Position numbers and translations under genes: made by a program
Assembly: GCA_963851325.1 (NCBI GenBank)
Contig: CAWKOR010000001.1
Coordinates: forward strand, 2,666,001 to 2,730,000
Direction: 5' to 3'
Source of the DNA: DATGKG01 sp963851325
GTDB taxonomy: Bacteria > Desulfobacterota > Binatia > Binatales > Binataceae
Length of the DNA stretch: 64,000 bases
The notes under the pieces: generated by a model
Told to the model about the DNA's origin: nothing
The model's input: only the letters and a program-made list of their open reading frames with translations
Databases searched by the model: none
In this document: positions 21,911 through 30,225 of the stretch, one piece after another
How positions within the stretch are numbered: position 1 is the first letter of the stretch
Layout of the letters: every line of letters starts with the position of its first letter

Positions 21911-22077
21911 AGCTACTTTATAACGTCATATGTTAGCCAAGTCAACTCTAAGAGCATCGTAGCCTCACTTGGGAGCTTGGCCTGGGTGCGACGCTAAAAG
22001 TTTGCATCACCATGTTTTCGCGATGTTTTCAGCGAAATCTCAATCCGGTATGGGGATAGCGGGTTCGACGAAATCGA

Positions 22078-22097
22078 CGGCTGCATAGCTGCAGCCG
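22078..22097. terminator. hairpin downstream of the outer-membrane-like protein gene
   Basis: CGGCTGCA and TGCAGCCG form a perfect 8-base stem with a TAGC loop, 37 bases beyond the minus-strand stop at 22134. No T-run follows, so it may be a stability hairpin or factor-dependent terminator. The rest of the 21911-22133 gap shows nothing else. Confidence 0.3.
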
Positions 22098-22133
22098 CCG
22101 TATCGCGATCTTAGCTGAGGCGATCTCGTGAAG

Positions 22134-23069
22134 CTAGAACGGCATCCATCCGACGACCGGGAAATCGTCGAGGCTGAAATCGATCATCCCCACCACCGCG
22201 ATTTGCTGATTATGCTCGGAGTCGTGATTGAGTGGCAGTTGTACCCCGGTGCTGATCTGGTAAGCGTCCGTCAGGTAACTGATTCCCGGAGTGGCATAGA
22301 GGGTTGGGGAACCTTGCTCGCTTCCGCTAACCACAGCATCGAAGTTGAGCTCGGCGAAGAGGCATAGGTTGCGAATCGGCCACGGAAGCTGGGTCTTCGT
22401 CAGATACTGCAAATAGGGGAAGGAGTAGTCGACGACGGGATCGAAGAATATCTCATCGCCGCCGCCATCATTCAGGATGCGCGAATATCCGAGGTCGCTA
22501 TGCACCTCGAATGCGCGAAGGAAACCCAGGTTCCATTTCTCCGGAAGCGCTCCGCCACGCCCGCCCCATAACAGGGCCAGGCCGGCATTGCTGAGGCCGA
22601 AGGACTGTCCGAAATCTCCGACGCTGAACGACAGTTGAGGCGCGACGCCCGCCTGCATGTCCGGCTGATTGATGAACAGCATGCGGCTCAGAACATCGAC
22701 CGTGCCGAAGCCGGCTTCGCTCGCGCCGTCGTGGGGAGCGAAAGAGTCCCACGCGCTGTCGACCTCGATGTCGAAATTCGGCGAGATCATCTTGTCCAGT
22801 CCGAAGCCGAAGCCCAGGGTTCTGCCTTCGGGGCTTCTGACCCAGTGCGGCGCGAATGGCGTCACGCTGTTGCCGGGACTCACGTCGATCGCCACCAAAG
22901 GTCCCATCATGCCCGGCCCCATGTCGCGCGCTTCCGATCCGATTGTAAACGAAGGCGGGTCCGTATCAGCGGGCGATTGAGCGCATGCCTCGTGTGAGGA
23001 AATCGCAAGAAGAAGCAATATCGTGAGCGCTATTATCGTTCGGAAGAATCGATGGACGACCGCAGCCAT
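22134..23069 (-). CDS. exported protein, probable outer-membrane beta-barrel
   Basis: A 311-residue exported protein without a named family. The signal peptide spans about residues 1-30 (FFRTIIALTILLLLAISSHE then ACAQS). The mature part has alternating polar/apolar strands such as RTLGFGFGLDKMISPNFDIE, QLSFSVGDFGQSFGLSNAGL and YATPGISYLTDAYQISTGVQ, and ends in an aromatic residue (WMPF), as outer-membrane barrels do. This points to a porin-like or transport barrel, by architecture only. Confidence 0.68.
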   Translation of the reverse strand: MAAVVHRFFRTIIALTILLLLAISSHEACAQSPADTDPPSFTIGSEARDMGPGMMGPLVAIDVSPGNSVTPFAPHWVRSPEGRTLGFGFGLDKMISPNFDIEVDSAWDSFAPHDGASEAGFGTVDVLSRMLFINQPDMQAGVAPQLSFSVGDFGQSFGLSNAGLALLWGGRGGALPEKWNLGFLRAFEVHSDLGYSRILNDGGGDEIFFDPVVDYSFPYLQYLTKTQLPWPIRNLCLFAELNFDAVVSGSEQGSPTLYATPGISYLTDAYQISTGVQLPLNHDSEHNQQIAVVGMIDFSLDDFPVVGWMPF

Positions 23070-23224
23070 GAGAGCCCCCGCAGGGCGAAGGTCGTGGTCC
23101 TCAGTCGCCCTGTGGGTAGACTTACGGTCGAGGCGCGCAGGTCTCGGTGATTGGCCCTATGAGGAAGCTGCCCTTCTTAAACGTCCGATGCTGAAACGAT
23201 TCCGGCGGTACGGCTGAATCTTTT

Positions 23225-23241
23225 TGAAACTCGGTGTTTCA
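23225..23241. promoter_or_regulatory. inverted repeat TGAAAC-N5-GTTTCA upstream of the cyclase gene
   Basis: A perfect 6-base inverted repeat with a 5-base spacer lies 121 bases upstream of the cyclase-family start. The GAAAC/GTTTC half-sites are like those used by some TetR-type fatty-acid regulators (PsrA), though the spacing differs. The same half-sites with a 3-base spacer occur before the P450 gene at 57711. Role inferred only; the remainder of 23070-23361 is otherwise plain. Confidence 0.25.
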
Positions 23242-23361
23242 TCGCTGTGCAGGGCGAGGTCCCTTCCATGGTGGGCGTCGCGCACTTCACATCTCGGCAC
23301 TTGACATTCAACGCTATCGGAGCGAGACGGTGCGTATCTGACCTGCTTGGAGGATCGGCCA

Positions 23362-24339
23362 ATGGCGAAAATGGATTTCAGCAAGGTTCCCCGCTTCGCA
23401 GAGCTTCCGGTGAAGAAAGGCGCGCCGGAAGATTCCTCGTGGGGCGTCTTCGGCGATGATGACGAACTCGGATGCCTCAACTTCCTCACCCCCGAGGCAA
23501 TCGTCGAGGCCGCCGGGCTGGTGCGTCACGGCAAAGTTTTTCGCCTCGATACCAAAATCAATTACGCGACCCCGCCGCTCTTCAATCGCAATCCCGCCAA
23601 GCACACCATCCTGAGTTTCGAGAGCTATGGCCTGCTCGGGCACGATGATTCGATCGACAACTACAACACCCAGGAAGGCAGCCAGTGGGACGGGCTCGGC
23701 CACGTTGGACATATCAAGCATCAGGCCTACTACAACGGGGTGAAGGACAATCAGATCAAGGACGGCCCGGACGGCAAGCTCAGCATCCACAAATGGGCCA
23801 ACAAGGTAGTGGGCCGCGGCGTGCTCATCGATGCGTTCAAGTTTCGCAACGAAGCCGGCCGCCCGCTCAATCCGCTCACCGATGACAAATACACGCTGAA
23901 GGATTTGCAGGACGCGCTGAAGGCGCAGGCCGGCACCCTCAAGCCGGGATCGATCCTGCTGGTTCGCACCGGATGGATGCAGGCCTACGAGAAGGCGTCG
24001 CCCGCCGACAAAACCGCAATGGCGCCACTCGAGGTCCTCAAGGCGTGCGGCATCGAGCCGTCGCGCGAGATGGTCGCCTGGCTATGGGATAATCGGGTCG
24101 CGGCGATCGGCACCGATTGCCCGGCCGTCGAACCGTGGCCGTGGAGCTTTCAGGACACCGGCGCGATTCACTATCGCACGCTCTCGATGCTGGGGTTGCC
24201 GCTGGGCGAGCAGTTCATCCTCGATCCGCTCGCGGCTGATTGCGCGGCCGACAAACGCTACGAATTCATGATGGTATCAGTGCCGATGAACCTGGAGGGC
24301 GGTATCGCGTCGCCACCGAACGCGGTGGCGATCAAGTAG
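23362..24339 (+). CDS. cyclase family protein (putative metal-dependent hydrolase)
   Basis: A 325-residue member of the kynurenine-formamidase-like cyclase family. The metal-binding motif WDGLGHVGH (residues about 113-121) is the variant of HxGTHxDxPxH found in the long plant/bacterial subgroup, and GTDCPAVEPWPW with the C-terminal region completes the fold. Members hydrolyse amides or lactones in aromatic catabolism. GGAGG precedes ATG 23362 by 9 bases, better than the GTG/ATG start at 23347. It is monocistronic as far as can be seen. Confidence 0.86.
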   Translation: MAKMDFSKVPRFAELPVKKGAPEDSSWGVFGDDDELGCLNFLTPEAIVEAAGLVRHGKVFRLDTKINYATPPLFNRNPAKHTILSFESYGLLGHDDSIDNYNTQEGSQWDGLGHVGHIKHQAYYNGVKDNQIKDGPDGKLSIHKWANKVVGRGVLIDAFKFRNEAGRPLNPLTDDKYTLKDLQDALKAQAGTLKPGSILLVRTGWMQAYEKASPADKTAMAPLEVLKACGIEPSREMVAWLWDNRVAAIGTDCPAVEPWPWSFQDTGAIHYRTLSMLGLPLGEQFILDPLAADCAADKRYEFMMVSVPMNLEGGIASPPNAVAIK

Positions 24340-24386
24340 ACTGACTTATTTCATGTCCTATCATGAGTAAGACGTGCTAATCTTAT

Positions 24387-24562
24387 GAGTGGCTTTGTTT
24401 TTGCCGATCCTGGTCCCCAATGAGTGGGTTTGTTTTCGTGCCACCGGCAAGGCAAGGAACATCGTCACAGCCGAGTTCGCCGGCTTCGATTGATAGTGGT
24501 TTTGGCCAACCCACCAGACGGAAAGTCCTTTATTTCCAAGGATTAAGTGGGTTTGTTTTTGC
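24387..24562 (+). repeat. cluster of three TGGGTTTGTTTT-type repeat elements
   Basis: Three related elements lie in the 433-base gap after the cyclase gene: GAGTGGCTTTGTTTTTGC (24387-24404), GAGTGGGTTTGTTTTCG (24422-24438) and AAGTGGGTTTGTTTTTGC (24545-24562). The TGGGTTTGTTTT core recurs, on the opposite strand, in the 45.4-45.6 kb gap. No gene is convincing in 24340-24772; short open frames there have no ribosome site. The repeats look like a dispersed intergenic family of unknown function. Confidence 0.55.
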
Positions 24563-24599
24563 ACAATCACGCAGCCTCACCTGACTCCTCAAATAGCTT

Positions 24600-24623
24600 G
24601 CGGCGCCCGTTTTCGGGCGCCGC
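24600..24623. other. perfect GC-rich hairpin
   Basis: GCGGCGCCCG and CGGGCGCCGC form a perfect 10-base stem with a TTTT loop. No T-run follows in either direction. It lies about 150 bases beyond the pcp stop and 38 bases from the last TGGGTTTGTTTT repeat. It could end transcripts from both sides or belong to the repeat locus. Confidence 0.35.
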
Positions 24624-24772
24624 GATTCCGATCCTACCATAATGTGACTCTTCGTGCATTCTCGCCTGAAAATACCGATCGTCGTGCATATCTGCGCTGA
24701 GTGACGCAACCACAGTGTCCGTGATCGAGCACTTCAAGTCCTTGCTGGGATTCTGAGCATCCGTGACAGCGG

Positions 24773-25414
24773 TCACGATGCTTTCCGCATCTGATGCGGG
24801 AGCGCTTCCCGCGCGATGACCGCGACCGCGGCGCGGATCGCATCTTCCATCATCGCGACCGGCATGCTCGGGACGGCAGGATCGCGCGCCGACTGCGCCG
24901 CATCGAAGGGCAGGTGGATGAACCCGGCAGGGAAGTTCGGGCGCCGCCGGGTCGCATGCAGCGCGGCATACATCGCGGCGTTGCATGCGTATGCGCCCGC
25001 GCTCAGCGAAATCGACGCCGGAACCTTCCGCCGTTCCAGCGCCTTAAGAATCGGTCCCATCGGTAGTCGCGAGAAGTAAGCATCCGGAGCGTTGTTAATC
25101 ACCGGATGCCCCCCGAAGCGGGCGTCGAGATGGCCGGCCTTGCGCTGCTCGAACAGATTGATCGCGATGCGTTCGAGCGACAGCGCGGGCCGGCCGCGCG
25201 CCTGGCCGAGCCCCAGGATCGCCCGCGGTCGATAGCGCACGAACGCCGCCTCGACGCGTCGCACCGCCGCGAGGCAGTTGACCGGCAAGCGCACCGATTT
25301 GACTTGCAGGCCGCCGATGACGTCCCCGTCGAGGTTGCGCGCGACCTCCCACGACGGGTTGATGCGCTCGCCGCCGAACGGCGCGAATCCGGTCACCACG
25401 ATGATGGGCGGCAT
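24773..25414 (-). CDS. pcp: pyroglutamyl-peptidase I
   Basis: A 213-residue cysteine peptidase of family C15, which removes N-terminal pyroglutamate from peptides in the cytoplasm. All three catalytic residues sit at canonical positions: Glu81 in LSLERIAIN, Cys144 in SAGAYACNAAMY and His167 in FIHLPF. It begins MPPIIVVTGFAPFGGERINP as family members do. It follows the rhodanese gene by 21 bases on the same strand. A bulged hairpin (24757-24781) overlaps the stop codon. Confidence 0.93.
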   Translation of the reverse strand: MPPIIVVTGFAPFGGERINPSWEVARNLDGDVIGGLQVKSVRLPVNCLAAVRRVEAAFVRYRPRAILGLGQARGRPALSLERIAINLFEQRKAGHLDARFGGHPVINNAPDAYFSRLPMGPILKALERRKVPASISLSAGAYACNAAMYAALHATRRRPNFPAGFIHLPFDAAQSARDPAVPSMPVAMMEDAIRAAVAVIAREALPHQMRKAS

Positions 25415-25435
25415 GGCGCGGCTACTTCTTGCGGC

Positions 25436-26254
25436 CTACTTTTTGCGCCGATGATGCTCGATAGGCACGTCGTCGCGATTGCCCCATTCGCCCCACGATC
25501 CCCAATAGTTGCGCACCTTCGAAAAGCCCGCGAGCCGGAGCGCGTAGTATGCGTGCGCCGCCCGGTAGCCACCCTGGCAATAGGGAATCACTTCGGCGTC
25601 GGGACTAAGTCCCAACTGCGCGAATTGCGCACGCAGCTCGTCGGGCGATTTGAATGCACCCGCCTGGTTCTGGCTCGCGGTCCAATCGAGGTGGATGGCG
25701 CCGGGAATCGCGCCGCCATGCTTGGCGCGGACCCGCTCGCTGTAGTATTCGGCGTCACTGCGTACATCGAAGATCTGCACCTCGCGATTGGCGATGCGGT
25801 TGATGATGTACCCGAGGGAAGCGGCCGCTTCGTCTGCCGGTGTCCCGTCGTACTCGACCGGCGCGAACGGCTTCGCCTCAGTGGCAAGCTTTTCGTTTGC
25901 GAACGCTTTCAGTCCGCCGTCGAGGATTTTCGCGTTGCCATGGCCCATCCATTCGAGCGCCCACGCGACTCGCGTCGCGCGCATGCCGGAATCATTCTCG
26001 TAGCATACGACCGTATGCCTGGTGGTGATTCCGAGCGCCGAAAAAATCCAGCGCAACTGATCCTTGAACTCGTTGACGCCGCGCTCGCTGCTGTCGCTGT
26101 AGTGAAATGGAAACGGATCGAAATGGCGCGCGCCCGCGAGATGGCCCGCCCAGAAATCTTTCGCCGCGCGGGTGTCGACGATCACCAGATTCGCGTCGTT
26201 CCGATGCTCAATGAGCCATCGCGCATCGACCAGGAAATCAGCTTTTGATGCCAT
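25436..26254 (-). CDS. two-domain rhodanese (sulfurtransferase)
   Basis: A 272-residue thiosulfate/3-mercaptopyruvate sulfurtransferase. The N-terminal rhodanese domain (VDARWLIEHRNDANLVIVDT, TVVCYENDSGMRATRVAW) leads to the catalytic C-terminal domain with QIFDVRSDAEYYS and the active loop IPYCQGGYRAAHA, whose Cys carries the persulfide. The loop CQGGYRA is thiosulfate-type rather than the CGSGVTA of mercaptopyruvate enzymes. It is placed between pyrD and pcp, all minus strand, with short gaps. Confidence 0.92.
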   Translation of the reverse strand: MASKADFLVDARWLIEHRNDANLVIVDTRAAKDFWAGHLAGARHFDPFPFHYSDSSERGVNEFKDQLRWIFSALGITTRHTVVCYENDSGMRATRVAWALEWMGHGNAKILDGGLKAFANEKLATEAKPFAPVEYDGTPADEAAASLGYIINRIANREVQIFDVRSDAEYYSERVRAKHGGAIPGAIHLDWTASQNQAGAFKSPDELRAQFAQLGLSPDAEVIPYCQGGYRAAHAYYALRLAGFSKVRNYWGSWGEWGNRDDVPIEHHRRKK

Positions 26255-26268
26255 CGTCCAAACCCTCT

Positions 26269-27349
26269 CTAAACCTTCGCTGCGCTGCCGACCGCTTCGC
26301 TAATAGAGCGAAATCCCTCGCGCTGGAGCAAGGTCGCCAGCTCCTTTTTCATCGACGCGATCAGCCCCGGTCCTTCGTAAATCAGCCCGGTGTAAAGCTC
26401 GATGAGGTTCGCGCCGGCCTTGATATGGCCAAACGCGTCGTCAGCATTCGTGATGCCGCCCACCCCGATTATCGGAAGCTTGCCTTGCGGTGCGACGATA
26501 TACACTCGCGATGCGATTGCGCGCGAGATCTCGCAGTGGAGGTCCGCTCAGTCCGCCGGCTTCAGTGGATGCGACGCCGACCTCGCCGCGTTTCAAGGTG
26601 GTGTTGCAAACGACCATGCCGTCGAGCCGCAGCCCCATCGCGGTATCGCATATCGCGTCCAGCGTCGCGTCGTCGAGGTCCGGCGCGACTTTGAGCAGCA
26701 TCACCGAACGCCCGCCGGTAGGGTTTTGCTTCATCGCGGCAAACAACTCGCGCATCTTATCGGGCGATTGCCAGTTTCGCAGCCCGGGGGTGTTCGGCGA
26801 GCTGACGTTGATGACAATGAAATCCGCCAGCGGGGCCAGGCGCGTCATCAACGCGCCATAGTCATCAGCCACCTGCTCCACCGGCGTGTCTTTATTCGGC
26901 CCGAAGTTGAGCCCGAGCCGAATCCGCGTGCCGCCGCGCCGAACATTCTTAGCGCGCTCAATCCGGGCTGCGACGGCCTCCATCCCCTCGCTGGGAAAGC
27001 CGAGTCGATTGATCAACGCGCGATGCTCCGGGAGCCGGAACACTCGCGGCTTCGGATTGCCCGGCTGCGGCCGCGGCGTGATGGTTCCCAACTCGGCGAA
27101 GCCGAACCCGAGTGATTGCCACGCGCCGATCGCGATCGCATCTTTATCCATTCCCGCGGCGAGTCCGACCGGATTGGAAAACTCCATGCTCCACAGCGAG
27201 GATCGCAACTCCGGCGGATCCGGGGCGACCGGAAGAGGCGGCATTATCGAGAGCATCGAGAGCGCCAGGTGATGCGCGATCTCGGCGTCGAGGCCGAACA
27301 GGATGGGCCGGAGCAAACCTCGATAGAGCGGACCCGGAATCAGAGACAT
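26269..27349 (-). pseudogene. pyrD: class 2 dihydroorotate dehydrogenase (quinone), interrupted by a frameshift
   Basis: Together two frames make a full-length class 2 PyrD, the membrane-associated enzyme oxidising dihydroorotate to orotate with quinone. The first frame (27349 down to about 26486) has YRGLLRPILFGLDAEIAHHL, NPVGLAAGMDKD, GFGFAELGTITP, INRLGFPSEGM and the catalytic-Ser segment INVSSPNTPGLRNW, ending at GGLSGPPLRDLA. The second frame (to 26269) supplies KLPIIGVGGITNADDAFGHI and the C-terminus. The break is at a TT pair (26485-26486); dropping one base restores YRRTAGKLPIIGVGG. With no other pyrD in view this is more likely a sequencing or assembly error than a dead gene. ATG 27349 is the best start although the ribosome site is weak. 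Confidence 0.85.
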
Positions 27350-27492
27350 CGAGGGCAATCTAGGCGGCTGCGGTGAGCGACGCAATTTGGCCATCCACAG
27401 TCTGTTCGAAAACAAAACGCTGCTCGCGTGCGTGGCGCGGCGTCGTGGCATAATATTCGTACCCCGAAGTGGACGTTGTGGAGGGGTGAGCA

Positions 27493-28341
27493 TTGAGTAA
27501 CGAGGCGAAAGTCCAGGTCAAGCTGATCGATTTCGCGAAGTCGCCGCTGGAAAAACTCTACGCGGCGTTTCGCACCTGCTATTCCTCGGAAACCCCGATC
27601 GAGATCTGGGAAAAGATCGAAGCCGAGAAAATCTCGCGCGAAAAAATCCGCGAGTTCATCGGCGAGCGCCTCAAGACCGGCCACGCCTCGCCGCTCGAGC
27701 AGGTGGTATTCTGGTTCGCGATCGCCAACGTCTCGCGCTCGCTCTCGCATCAGTTCGTCCGCCATCGCATCGGCATCAGCTTCGAGCAACAGAGCCAGCG
27801 CTATGTGAAATTCAAACAGGACAAGCTCGCGTTCGTGATGCCTGAATCGTGGGAGCGCGCCGGGATGCGCGAGGAGTTCGAGGGCCTGCTCGACAAAACC
27901 TCCGACCTGTATGCGCGCGCGTTGAAAGCGGGCGTCCCGGCCGAGGACGCGCGCTTCGTCCTCCCCAATGCCGCGCCGACCAACTTCCAGGTGATGGTGA
28001 ACTTCGCCGAGATGCTGCACATCTGCGACTTGCGGCTGTGCGTGCGCGCGCAGTGGGAAATTCGTCGGATGGTCGCCTTGATGCGCGCCGAGATCAAACG
28101 CGTGCTGCCCGAGATCGCGGTGTTCCTGCAGCCCAAGTGCGGCGAGAATCGGATGGGCTACTGCGACGAATCGCTCGACGAATGGGCCAAGTGCCCGCTC
28201 GGCAAGGTACGTCCGCATAAGGCGGCGATCTTCGAGATGTACGAGAAACATGGGTCGCGCAAATCGAAGCCGCTGACCGAGACGGAATTCCGCGTCGTCG
28301 AAGAAGTGGAAACCCTCGATCAGCATCCGACGAAGAAGTGA
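27493..28341 (+). CDS. thyX: FAD-dependent thymidylate synthase
   Basis: A 282-residue ThyX, making dTMP from dUMP with methylene-tetrahydrofolate and FADH2. The diagnostic motif RHRIGISFEQQSQRY (RHRxxSxxxxSxR) is present, preceded by EQVVFWFAIANVSRSLSHQF. The start is TTG 27493 with a GGAGGGG ribosome site 9 bases before it. The stop overlaps the GTG of the DUF309 gene (GTGA), so translation is probably coupled. It begins a five-gene plus-strand run. Confidence 0.95.
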   Translation: MSNEAKVQVKLIDFAKSPLEKLYAAFRTCYSSETPIEIWEKIEAEKISREKIREFIGERLKTGHASPLEQVVFWFAIANVSRSLSHQFVRHRIGISFEQQSQRYVKFKQDKLAFVMPESWERAGMREEFEGLLDKTSDLYARALKAGVPAEDARFVLPNAAPTNFQVMVNFAEMLHICDLRLCVRAQWEIRRMVALMRAEIKRVLPEIAVFLQPKCGENRMGYCDESLDEWAKCPLGKVRPHKAAIFEMYEKHGSRKSKPLTETEFRVVEEVETLDQHPTKK

Positions 28342-28724
28342 ACTCTCATCTGGTAGCGGCCATCGAGGAGTTTAATCGCGGCGAATACTTCAAGGCCGCG
28401 GAACTGTTCGAGAACGCCGCCGCCGAGTCCGATGATGCCGGCAAGACCTTCATCATCACGCTCAATCGCATCGCGGCCGGATTGCATCTTCGCTTCGAAC
28501 GCGGCGGGCGTCAGGCTGCCATCAACCTGTTCTCGCAGGCGATGCTCACACTCGATCAGATGAAGCCCAGCCGCGAGGGTGTCGATATCGAGACGCTGAT
28601 CACCGAACTGCACGCCTACACCGAGGAGCTTCGCGCGACGCCCAAGGATGAGGGCGACGGGATGAAGCATCGCGCGCGCCTGTTCCTCGAGCGTCGCCGC
28701 GTCCCCAAAATCAAACCCACCTGA
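28338..28724 (+). CDS. DUF309-domain protein
   Basis: A 128-residue small helical protein with the DUF309 signature: EEFNRGEYFKAAELFENAAA followed by a helix of the form NRIAAGLHLRFERGGRQAAI. The usual His/Trp of the family (EYFEAHEVLE-W) is replaced by KAAELF, so this copy is divergent. The GTG start overlaps the thyX stop by four bases. Function is unknown; it often sits with housekeeping genes. Confidence 0.75.
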   Translation: MNSHLVAAIEEFNRGEYFKAAELFENAAAESDDAGKTFIITLNRIAAGLHLRFERGGRQAAINLFSQAMLTLDQMKPSREGVDIETLITELHAYTEELRATPKDEGDGMKHRARLFLERRRVPKIKPT

Positions 28725-28733
28725 ACCGCGGCA

Positions 28734-29303
28734 ATGGCTACTCCATTGGCAACGTTGCAGGCTTCAATGCGTGGGTGCTGCGACTGCGCGGCGCTGGTCA
28801 AGTGCCGCTCCCGCGTGGTGCCCGGTGACGGCGCCGTGCCGGCTCAGGTGATGTTTATCGGCATCGCGCCGGGGCGCTTTGGCGGTGATGTCACCGGCAT
28901 TCCATTTTCCGGCGATCGCTCGGGCATCCTGCTCCGCAGCATGATTGCGCGCGCCAATATCGAGGATGCATTCGTCACCAACCTGGTGCGATGCAATCCG
29001 CGCGATGAAGGCGGGCGCAATCGTGATCCCTACGCCGACGAAATCGCGAATTGTCGCAAACATCTCGATGCTGAGATCGCGATGGTGCGGCCTCGCGTCA
29101 TCGTTTGCCTCGGCGCGATGGCGTGGCGTCAGCTCGCCGGGCGCGACGCGGCATTCGATCCGGCGCATCCGAAAATCCGCGAACACAACAACGCAATGCT
29201 GTATCCGATGTACCATCCGGGTTACGTGATTCGCGGCGCCTATGATGCCCGCAGTTACCGCCGCGACTTTCGCCGCTTACGCCATCACCTGAACCCGCGT
29301 TGA
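28734..29303 (+). CDS. uracil-DNA glycosylase (family 4/5-like, Fe-S)
   Basis: A 189-residue UDG-fold enzyme for base-excision repair. The water-activating/GxAPG motif is MFIGIAPGRFGGDVTGIPF, then GDRSGILLRSM, TNLVRCNPRDEG and a C-terminal MYHPGYVIRG. Cysteines at about 15/18 and at RCNP and ANCRK are placed to bind a 4Fe-4S cluster; the second pair is 4 residues further apart than in well-studied family 4 enzymes. The family 4 GEAPG is GIAPG here, so substrate choice may differ. It is 9 bases after the DUF309 gene. Confidence 0.85.
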   Translation: MATPLATLQASMRGCCDCAALVKCRSRVVPGDGAVPAQVMFIGIAPGRFGGDVTGIPFSGDRSGILLRSMIARANIEDAFVTNLVRCNPRDEGGRNRDPYADEIANCRKHLDAEIAMVRPRVIVCLGAMAWRQLAGRDAAFDPAHPKIREHNNAMLYPMYHPGYVIRGAYDARSYRRDFRRLRHHLNPR

Positions 29304-29323
29304 CTTGGCCCGATGCGCTCGCG

Positions 29324-30211
29324 ATGCTCGTCGCAGTGGATATCACCCAGGAAGCTGTTCGCGCGGGACTGCGCGGCTCAAACTACATTACCAACGAGCG
29401 CGTGGAGACCGCGATTTTTCTCGCACTCGCGCTCGAAAAGCCGCTGCTCATCGAAGGCCCCGCCGGCTCCGGCAAAACCGAAGTCGCCAAGGTGATCGCC
29501 GAGATGCTCGGGACCGAATTGATTCGGCTCCAGTGCTACGAGGGACTGGATGAGGCGCGCGCACTTTACGAATGGAACTACCAGAAGCAACTGCTGCGGC
29601 TGCAGGCCGACCAGCATCAAGGCGCGCGATGGGAGGAAATCTCCGAGCATCTGTTCTCGCGCGAGTACCTGCTGGAGCGGCCGCTGCTGAAGGCGATCTC
29701 GGCACCGCGCAAGGTGGTGCTGCTGATCGACGAGATCGACAAGGCCGACGAAGAGTTCGAGGCCTTTCTGCTCGAGCTGCTGTCCGATTTTCAGGTCAGC
29801 GTTCCCGAATTGGGAACGATTCGCGCGGTCGAAATTCCAGTGGTCGTGCTGACCTCGAATCGGGCCCGCGAATTATCGGAAGCGCTGCGGCGGCGATGCC
29901 TGCATTTATTCATTGACTTTCCGGGCGCGGAACAGGAGCGTCGCATCGTGCAACTGAAGGTGCCGGGACTCGACGAGCGCCTCGCAACCGAGGCCGCGCG
30001 ATTCGTCGGTGCGGTGCGCAAGCAGGGCCTCAAAAAGCCACCCTCGATCGCGGAGACGCTGGATTGGGCGCGGGCGCTGCAGCGGCTCGGCATCAAGGAA
30101 TTAAACAGCGACGCGATCAAAGCCACGCTCGGCGTTTTGCTCAAGCACGAGGACGATCGTGCCAAGGTCGAGAGCAAAGCCGGCGCGCTTTCAGGCCGCG
30201 GCGCGAGGTAG
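29324..30211 (+). CDS. MoxR-family AAA+ ATPase
   Basis: A 295-residue AAA+ ATPase. Walker A is GPAGSGKTEVAKVI, Walker B VVLLIDEIDKADEEFEAFLL, sensor 1 VVLTSNRARELSEALRRRCL with the Arg finger. MoxR ATPases act with VWA-domain proteins as chaperone-like machines for metal-enzyme or complex assembly, and the next gene is exactly such a protein. A TTG at 29300 that overlaps the UDG stop (TTGA) is an alternative start; I prefer ATG 29324 by family length. Gap to the VWA gene is 14 bases. Confidence 0.9.
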   Translation: MLVAVDITQEAVRAGLRGSNYITNERVETAIFLALALEKPLLIEGPAGSGKTEVAKVIAEMLGTELIRLQCYEGLDEARALYEWNYQKQLLRLQADQHQGARWEEISEHLFSREYLLERPLLKAISAPRKVVLLIDEIDKADEEFEAFLLELLSDFQVSVPELGTIRAVEIPVVVLTSNRARELSEALRRRCLHLFIDFPGAEQERRIVQLKVPGLDERLATEAARFVGAVRKQGLKKPPSIAETLDWARALQRLGIKELNSDAIKATLGVLLKHEDDRAKVESKAGALSGRGAR

Positions 30212-30225
30212 CCTTTCGGATCGCG

